A DNA stretch of 38,685 nt, taken from positions 1 through 38,685 of the forward strand of contig NZ_WKJL01000040.1 in NCBI RefSeq assembly GCF_009674565.1, given 5' to 3'. Below are positions 33,229 to 38,685 of this stretch, piece after piece. The translations under genes were made by a program, and so were the position numbers. The notes under the pieces are model-generated. The model was given only the letters and a program-made list of their open reading frames with translations, ran no database searches and was not told the origin of the DNA. The DNA comes from Duganella aquatilis. Its GTDB lineage: Bacteria; Pseudomonadota; Gammaproteobacteria; Burkholderiales; Burkholderiaceae_D. Numbering within the stretch: position 1 is the stretch's first letter; every line of letters begins with the position of its first letter.

Positions 33229-35940
33229 TTACAGCCTGTAGTTCAGCCCCAACAGCAGCTGGCGGCCATAGGTGGTGTAGCGCTCCGGCGCGTACGAGCC
33301 GCCGGAGAACGGATCGCCCTGGCGCGTCTGGTACGGCGAGTTGTTCAGGTTGTTCACCTGGAACAGGAACGACAGGCCCTTGTACGTGCCCTCCTCGATC
33401 GCATAGCCCAGCTGCAGGTCGATCTGGCGTTCGGCCAGGATCTCGCTGAAGGCGCGCTGCGCGAACAGGCCGGTGACCTCGCCGCGGTACGCCGAACGGT
33501 AGCGGCGGCTGGCGCGCGCCGAATAACCGTTCTTCTCGTAATACACGGTGAAGTTGGACACCACGCCGGACAGGCCCGGCAGCTTCTCCTTGGTGCCAGG
33601 ACCGTTCGGATGGATCGAGCTTTCGGTGCCGGACATGCTGCCGGTCACGCCGAAGCCGTCCAGCGGATCCCACAGCAGGCCGGCATCCAGCGCGCCGGAC
33701 AGCTCGACACCCTTGACCTGGCCGCCGGTGCCGTTGGCCGGACGGTTCAGCGTGCCGATGTCCTGGATCGGGATCACCGTGCCCGGATTCGGGAAACCGG
33801 CGAAGCTGAACGCGGTCTGCTGGTTGTAGATATAGCTTTGCAGCTTCTTGTACCACAGCGCGCCGGCGATGTAGCTGCGCTTGCCGATGTACTTCTCCAC
33901 CGACAGGTCATACGAGTTGGCGCGCCACGGTTCCAGGTCCGGATTGCCGCCGCTGCCGTTCCACATGCGGGTGCTCTGGTCGACGCCGCCGGAAACGCCG
34001 GCGCGCATGTCCGACATCTGCGGCCGCGCCACGGTCTTGGCCGCGCCCAGGCGCAGGTTGGTGGTGGACAGGTATTTGTCGAGGTCGAAATTCAGGTTCA
34101 GGCTCGGCAGCCAGTCGGTATAGCGCTTGCCGCCAGTGATGGTGCCCAGCACGCCGGAATTGACGGTGGCGCCGCGCGATTGCTGGTCGACGTTGACCGC
34201 TTGCAGGCCGAGGTTGCCGCGCACCGGAATCGGACCGAGGTCGGCGTCGATGCCGAGCTTGGCGTAGGCGGTGGCGATCTTCTCGGTCACGCCCCAGTCC
34301 TGCAAGGCCTGGTCGTCCGGACGGGCCGGCTGCTTGTCGTAGTACTTGTTCAGCACGCCCAGCACGTCATAACTCATCACCGACGGAATGCCGGCGAAGG
34401 ATAGCGAGGTTGACGGTTGCAGCAGGTCGGACGACACCGTGGCCGGCGCGCGGCCGTTCTTCAGGAACCAGTAGTTGTTGGTGTCGGCGTGGGTCTTCTC
34501 GCGCTTGCTGTAGTTGAGGCCGCCTTCCAGGCTGCGGAAGATGCCGGCCAGCTCCTTCTTGGCCGAAACCTTGGCCGAACTCAGCGTATCTTCGACCACC
34601 GGGTGGTGCATGTCCGCATCCTTGCCCCAGCCGCCGACGTCGGTCAGCTTGATGATGTTCGGATCGGCGAAGTTGATGCTCGGCGTGAAGGTCGGCAAGC
34701 CGCTGCCGGTCGGAATCTTGAACTGGAAGTTGTTGTCGGTGACGCCCGAGCCAGCGCGGCCGAGGCCGGCATAGGTTTCCAGCACCTCCTCGCGCCGCTT
34801 GGCGTTGGAGTACGACAGGTCGCCGACCAGGGTCCAGCCGTCTTTCTTGAAGGTGTTGTTCCAGCCCAGCGCGCCCAGCTGGTCCTTGCGCTGGTTGTAG
34901 TCGTTGCGCACGATCGGTTCCAGGTTGGTTAGCACGCCGCCCACCAGCAGGCGGGTGCCGCCGATGTTTTCCACCTGCGGATTCAGGTAGCGGATCGGAT
35001 TGTCCTGGTTCGAGTTCCACATCAGGCCGCGCATGGTGGTGTTCTGCTTGAACTCGGAGTAGTACATGTCCAGCGTGGTGCGGAATTCCTTCGACGGACG
35101 GTATTCGACCACCGCCATCAGGCCGTCACGCTTCTGCTCGCGCGACGAGGCGGTGACTTCGGCGCCGTTCAGCGTGATCACGTTCTGCATGTCGGCCGGC
35201 AGGTTTTTATTCGTGCCCCACCACCACGATTTGTATTCCTGCTGCTGGCCCGGCGAATCCAGGTGCGCGTAGCCGACCGCGATGCCCAGCGTGTTGTTGA
35301 GGAACTGGTCCACATACGAGGCGCTCAAGCGGTTGCCGTTGGCCGAGGTGTTGGAGTTGAGCTTGCCGTTGGAATTGTGCTCGCCGCGCGCGTTCAGCAC
35401 AAAGGTGCGCTGGCGGATGTCGAGCGGACGCACGGTCTGCAAATCCACCGTGCCGGACAGGCCGCCCGATACCAGCGCCGCATCCGGCGTCTTGTAGACC
35501 GTGACGCCGTTGATCAGCTCGGACGGATACTGGTCGTATTCGGCGCCGCGGTTGTTGCTGGTGGAGACTTGCTCGCGGCCGTTGAGCAGCGTGGTGGAAA
35601 AGTCCGGCGCCAGGCCGCGGATCGAGATCACCTGGGCGCGGCCTTCCACGCGCTGCGCGGTCAGGCCGGCCAGGCGGGCGATCGATTCGGCGATCGACAC
35701 ATCCGGCAGCTTGCCGATGTCCTCGGCGGTAACGGCTTCGACGATGGCGTCGGCGTCGCGCTTGATGGCCATCGAGGTTTCGATGCTGCGGCGGATACCG
35801 GTGACCACCACTTCCTGCACCGGCGCGTCATCGGCTTTATCTGCCTGCGGCGCGGCGGCCTGCTGTTGCGCGGTGGCCGGACTGGCGGCGAACGCCAGCG
35901 CGGCACAGGCGGCAGCGATTGGTTTCATCTTGGTTTTCAT
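33229..35940 (-). CDS. TonB-dependent outer-membrane receptor (carbohydrate type)
   Basis: A 903-residue protein with AGAGAGAG before ATG 35940. A signal peptide (about 1-24, cleaved near ATA-QQ) is followed by a TonB-box-like stretch (VQEVVVTGIRRS), the plug (about 60-190: TAEDIGKLPDVSIAESIARL, VISIRGLAPDFSTTLLNGRE) and a 22-strand-sized barrel ending in aromatic/hydrophobic LLLGLNYRL. The plug strings are typical of the large carbohydrate-utilisation receptors of Xanthomonas/Caulobacter-like bacteria. It follows the GH30 glycosidase gene by 23 bp, so it probably imports oligosaccharides made by that enzyme. The substrate is inferred from the neighbour. Confidence 0.94.
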   Translation of the reverse strand: MKTKMKPIAAACAALAFAASPATAQQQAAAPQADKADDAPVQEVVVTGIRRSIETSMAIKRDADAIVEAVTAEDIGKLPDVSIAESIARLAGLTAQRVEGRAQVISIRGLAPDFSTTLLNGREQVSTSNNRGAEYDQYPSELINGVTVYKTPDAALVSGGLSGTVDLQTVRPLDIRQRTFVLNARGEHNSNGKLNSNTSANGNRLSASYVDQFLNNTLGIAVGYAHLDSPGQQQEYKSWWWGTNKNLPADMQNVITLNGAEVTASSREQKRDGLMAVVEYRPSKEFRTTLDMYYSEFKQNTTMRGLMWNSNQDNPIRYLNPQVENIGGTRLLVGGVLTNLEPIVRNDYNQRKDQLGALGWNNTFKKDGWTLVGDLSYSNAKRREEVLETYAGLGRAGSGVTDNNFQFKIPTGSGLPTFTPSINFADPNIIKLTDVGGWGKDADMHHPVVEDTLSSAKVSAKKELAGIFRSLEGGLNYSKREKTHADTNNYWFLKNGRAPATVSSDLLQPSTSLSFAGIPSVMSYDVLGVLNKYYDKQPARPDDQALQDWGVTEKIATAYAKLGIDADLGPIPVRGNLGLQAVNVDQQSRGATVNSGVLGTITGGKRYTDWLPSLNLNFDLDKYLSTTNLRLGAAKTVARPQMSDMRAGVSGGVDQSTRMWNGSGGNPDLEPWRANSYDLSVEKYIGKRSYIAGALWYKKLQSYIYNQQTAFSFAGFPNPGTVIPIQDIGTLNRPANGTGGQVKGVELSGALDAGLLWDPLDGFGVTGSMSGTESSIHPNGPGTKEKLPGLSGVVSNFTVYYEKNGYSARASRRYRSAYRGEVTGLFAQRAFSEILAERQIDLQLGYAIEEGTYKGLSFLFQVNNLNNSPYQTRQGDPFSGGSYAPERYTTYGRQLLLGLNYRL

Positions 35941-35963
35941 GTCTCATCTCTCTCTTTATAGTT

Positions 35964-37424
35964 TTATTTCCAGGTGAAGGTGGCCACACTGGTAGCCGGC
36001 AAAACGTAATCGAAACTGCGCTGGCCGACGCGCACCGCGAAGCGGCGCGGCGCCTTGGCCGAATTCACCACCAGCAGCGCCAGCGAACCATCGTCGGCAT
36101 TGCGGAAGGCCACGGTGTCGAGCTGGTCGTAACCGCTGGTGGAAGCGATGCGGCGCGCGCCCTGGCGCACGAAGCGGCTGGCGTGGGCCAGCGCGTAGTA
36201 CTCCTCGTTGCGGGTGATCTTGCCGTCGCGGCTGTCGATGGTGACCACGCCGCGGCAATCCTTGCAGCCGCCCAGGTGCGGACCGTCGTTCTCGTCCAGC
36301 GCCAGGTTCCACAACAGCACGCCCTTGGCCCAGCCGCGCGTGGTGCCGATCACCAGCGTGCGGGCGAAGTGCTGCAGATTGTCCGACCACACCGGCGCCC
36401 ACTTGCCGCCCGAGCATTCGGTGAAATAGGTTTCCTTGTCCGGCCAGCGGTCGTGCAGCGCGGACTGCACGCGCACGTCGCCGCCGTAGCAGTGCCAGGC
36501 CACGCCCGTCACGTACTTGCTGGCGGCCGGATCTTTCAGCACATCGGCAGGCGACCACGGCTCATCCCAGTTGTGGTCCCAGTCGAGGATCTTGGTGTGC
36601 GGATGTTCCTGCGCCAGCAGCGGACCGAGGTGGCCGCCGATGAAGGCCGCGCGCTGGGCCGGCGTGACGCGCATGCCGGGATAGTCCTTGGGCTCGAAGT
36701 GCGGTTCGTTCTGCAGGGTCAGCGCGTAGATCGGCACGCCTTCCTTTTCGTAGGCGCCGATGTAGCGCGACAGGTAGTGGGCGAACGGCGCGTAGGCTTC
36801 CGGCTTCAGCGTGCCCTGGATCAGGCTGTCGGTGGATTTCATCCAGCCCGGCGCGCTCCATGGCGAGACCATCACGCGCAGGGTCGGATTGATGGCCAGC
36901 GCGGCCTTGGTCACCGGCAGCACGTCGGCGCGGTTGGCGTCGATGGAAAAGTGCTGCAGCTGCGGATCGCTCTGGCCGGGCGGCATGTCGTCGAAGCTGT
37001 AGTGCTGGCGCGAAAAGTCGGAGGCGCCGATGGTCAGGCGCGTGAAGCTGAAACCGAGGCCGGGCGCCTTGCCGAACAGCTCGTTCAACAGGGCGCTGCG
37101 CTGTTGCGGGTCCAGCTTGTTCTGGATCAGCCAGGCCGAGGCGTCGGTGATGGCGGCGCCGAAGCCGGTCATCTCCTGGAAGCGCTGGCGCGGATCGACT
37201 TCGATGATGGTGGCGGCCTTGGCGCCGGCGTGAAAGCTGGCGTCGGCGTTGCGCGCCAGCAGCTGCGTCTGGTCGCCGGTGGTGACCCAGGCCTGCACGG
37301 TTTGCGCCTGCGTTGAGGTGTACGCCGCTGCGCCGAGCACGCAGAACAGCAGCAGTTGAGAGAGGGATTTCAAAGACGATGGGCGCAGTTGTCCATCGCC
37401 CGGCAAAGCAGGGCTTGCAGTCAT
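35964..37424 (-). CDS. Glycoside hydrolase family 30 (glucosylceramidase/beta-1,6-glucanase-like), secreted
   Basis: A 486-residue protein behind GAGGAG. A signal peptide (hydrophobic core about 21-36, cleaved near TQA-QT) precedes a (beta/alpha)8 barrel and a flanking beta domain. The clan-A catalytic pair is visible: acid/base E240 (TLQNEPHF) and nucleophile E336 (YFTECSGG). Other GH30 landmarks are FQEMTGFGAAITDASAW, FSFTRLTIGASDFS and SPWSAPGWMK. GH30 enzymes cleave beta-glucosyl, beta-1,6-glucan or xylan bonds by retention. Subfamily assignment is not possible by eye. A strong promoter and LacI-type operator lie upstream. Confidence 0.94.
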   Translation of the reverse strand: MTASPALPGDGQLRPSSLKSLSQLLLFCVLGAAAYTSTQAQTVQAWVTTGDQTQLLARNADASFHAGAKAATIIEVDPRQRFQEMTGFGAAITDASAWLIQNKLDPQQRSALLNELFGKAPGLGFSFTRLTIGASDFSRQHYSFDDMPPGQSDPQLQHFSIDANRADVLPVTKAALAINPTLRVMVSPWSAPGWMKSTDSLIQGTLKPEAYAPFAHYLSRYIGAYEKEGVPIYALTLQNEPHFEPKDYPGMRVTPAQRAAFIGGHLGPLLAQEHPHTKILDWDHNWDEPWSPADVLKDPAASKYVTGVAWHCYGGDVRVQSALHDRWPDKETYFTECSGGKWAPVWSDNLQHFARTLVIGTTRGWAKGVLLWNLALDENDGPHLGGCKDCRGVVTIDSRDGKITRNEEYYALAHASRFVRQGARRIASTSGYDQLDTVAFRNADDGSLALLVVNSAKAPRRFAVRVGQRSFDYVLPATSVATFTWK

Positions 37425-37488
37425 GGTGGTGTCTCCTCGCGCAGGCGGATCGTGGTCCGTCTGTCTCCGTTTGTTTATTTATGAAATA

Positions 37489-37506
37489 AGTGGAATCGTT
37501 TCCACT
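37489..37506. promoter_or_regulatory. LacI-family operator for the GH30/TonB-receptor operon
   Basis: AGTGGAATCGTTTCCACT is an inverted repeat with 7-bp arms around a central CG. It differs by one base from the GGAAACGTTTCC core bound by LacI/GalR-family repressors. It lies 10 bp downstream of the -10 hexamer of the minus-strand promoter, a classic repressing position. No LacI gene is present in the window. Confidence 0.7.
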
Positions 37507-37516
37507 CGTTGAAAAA

Positions 37517-37546
37517 ACTATAGCACCGGCCGATCTTTGATGTCAA
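37517..37546 (-). promoter_or_regulatory. Sigma70-like promoter of the GH30 operon
   Basis: On the minus strand a consensus -35 TTGACA (37546-37541) and a -10 TATAGT (37522-37517) are separated by 18 bp. The start site would fall near 37510, next to the LacI-type operator at 37489-37506, leaving a leader of about 85 nt before ATG 37424. Confidence 0.7.
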
Positions 37547-37678
37547 CGCGTACACAACGGCTGTGGCTGAATGTGTACGCGCCACGTCACGCCTGGGCGC
37601 AAGGCGAATTTTCACGAAAGTGCATCTGACACTGCTATGCTTTGAGTACACGTTAAAACATTTTTTCACATACCCGTC

Positions 37679-38383
37679 ATGATCAAGTCAGACTGTCTTT
37701 CTTCCAACATCGTGTTTTGCGTATGGGCTGGCAATAACGCCATGTCCGGTGACCGCATTTCGTCGCTGTTCACCATTTTCAATAACGTCCACTGCCCGTT
37801 CGTCTACCTGACCAACAGCCATTACCCGGAATGGGAATTGCCGGACGCGCCCTTCCACCCGGCCTTCCCCTACCTGAGCGATACGCACAAGGCGGACTAT
37901 CTGCGCGTCTACATGATGCATCACTTCGGCGGCGGTTATACCGACATCAAGTTCACCACAAAAAACTGGACGCCATTTTTTGAAGCGCTTCAGAACAGCG
38001 ACAAATGGTGCCTGGGCTATACGGAGGTCGGTCCACAGGGCGTGGCCAAAGTAGGCGGGCAACTTGAGGAAGTACTGCGCGCGAATTACGCCGATCTGAT
38101 CGGCCTGTGCGCATTCATCTTCAGAAAAAATACGCCGCTGACACAGGCCTGGATCACCCGTACCCATGCCCTGCTCGACAGCAAACTGGAAGATTTGAAA
38201 CGCAATCCGGCACGCCATCCGCAGGACCAGCTCGGCGTCAGTTTTACCGACGGAACCGTTTCGGCCTATCCGATCCGCTGGACGGAATTGCTCGGGGATA
38301 TATTCCATCCCTTGATCTATGAATTCCGCGACCGCGTGCTCCACGCCGACATTGCGCCATCGTTTGCGCACAAATATCGCTAA
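37679..38383 (+). CDS. Small glycosyltransferase (GT32/capsule-synthesis-like)
   Basis: A 234-residue protein from ATG 37679, with a poor ribosome site. The stretch KADYLRVYMMHHFGGGYTDI (71-90) matches the sugar-nucleotide-binding region of DXD-type glycosyltransferases of the Gly_transf_sug/Caps_synth group. The usual DxD is replaced by D-I-K. The N-terminus (NIVFCVWAGNN) fits the first beta-strand, and there is no signal peptide. It is slightly AT-richer than its neighbours and stands alone. It may act on surface polysaccharide. The altered metal motif leaves activity uncertain. Confidence 0.8.
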   Translation: MIKSDCLSSNIVFCVWAGNNAMSGDRISSLFTIFNNVHCPFVYLTNSHYPEWELPDAPFHPAFPYLSDTHKADYLRVYMMHHFGGGYTDIKFTTKNWTPFFEALQNSDKWCLGYTEVGPQGVAKVGGQLEEVLRANYADLIGLCAFIFRKNTPLTQAWITRTHALLDSKLEDLKRNPARHPQDQLGVSFTDGTVSAYPIRWTELLGDIFHPLIYEFRDRVLHADIAPSFAHKYR

Positions 38384-38685
38384 TAAAGCCCGGAAACAAT
38401 TACAGGCATTTTTGACTCACATCAAAAAGCTGTAGGAAATTTCTGGGCAAAAAACACGGCGAAAACAGCGAATTCAGGCTTTTCGGCGGCATTCCACCCG
38501 CGGCGGACGAAATCATGAATGCTGCGGTGGCACATTACAACGACTGGATTTGGCACGGTGTTCGTTTGCGCGCCGAATTGCCCCACTCCGTTTGACCCTC
38601 CCTCCATTGCCTGGCGAATGCCGCCACGCGATCGTAAGATCCCTTAAATCCCAATTCGGATAGGTCCTCGTGAAGCTGTTTTAAG
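38384..38685. other. Terminal stretch without a convincing gene
   Basis: A frame on the + strand is open from 38416 to the TGA at 38593-38595 with protein-like content (for example FRLFGGIPPAADEIMNAAVA and HYNDWIWHGVRLRAELPHSV), but it has no start codon near its beginning. The only ATG (38515) would give 26 residues. It may be the remains of a decayed gene. The rest (38596-38685) shows nothing recognisable. Confidence 0.4.

Noticed and set aside
35919..37316. A 465-codon + strand open frame
   Set aside because: It is opposite the GH30 gene, with no domain signature and no ribosome site.

Overview
The window is GC-rich, densely packed DNA from a free-living Gram-negative bacterium. I infer a betaproteobacterium of the Oxalobacteraceae (Massilia/Duganella/Janthinobacterium type). 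The inference rests on gene content (CUT-type TonB receptor with a glycosidase, bacteriophytochrome, many sensor kinases, BMP-type ABC transporter), on codon bias, and on intergenic palindromes built on GGGTCAGACCCC, which I associate with that family from memory. No rRNA, tRNA, CRISPR array, transposase or phage gene was seen.

Layout. 1-5.8 kb: a perfect 70-bp palindrome, a small coiled-coil protein, a metallo-beta-lactamase-fold hydrolase divergent from its likely TetR repressor, a MoaD/ThiS-like plus BNR-repeat gene pair, an unknown 100-residue protein, an AhpD-like protein divergent from an AraC regulator, and a small [2Fe-2S] ferredoxin. 5.8-7.5 kb: an Aer-like PAS chemoreceptor. 7.5-15.5 kb: a purine/nucleoside locus. 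An ATPase-permease-permease operon on the minus strand is divergent from a GntR regulator, a Tsx-type outer-membrane channel, a BMP binding protein, a Rieske oxygenase and a guanine-deaminase-like enzyme. GTATAC-centred candidate operators sit at both divergent promoters, with a one-mismatch copy before tsx. 15.7-16.1 kb: an EF-hand protein and a 30-bp palindrome.

16.2-22.3 kb (minus): a tight four-gene signalling operon of CHASE3/GAF hybrid kinase with three receivers, CheR, CheB, and receiver-kinase. 22.4-23.1 kb: two small AT-richer genes that look like an orphan polymorphic-toxin C-terminus and a partner, with the first gene's Shine-Dalgarno inside a hairpin. 23.1-24.9 kb: a TauD-like dioxygenase divergent from a LysR regulator. 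24.9-30.9 kb (minus): sensor kinase, response regulator and a three-subunit membrane-bound sugar/alcohol dehydrogenase (TAT gamma subunit, GMC flavoprotein, tri-haem cytochrome c), spaced as a single operon. 31.0-33.1 kb: a bacteriophytochrome kinase. 33.2-37.4 kb (minus): GH30 glycosidase followed by a TonB-dependent receptor, with a strong sigma70-like promoter and a LacI-type operator directly downstream of the -10. 37.7-38.4 kb: a small glycosyltransferase. The last 300 bp has no convincing gene.

The most original points are the purine locus, where a Rieske oxygenase stands where xanthine dehydrogenase genes might be expected, and the two-component system co-transcribed with a periplasmic dehydrogenase. 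All functions are inferred from motifs and context; no database search was possible.
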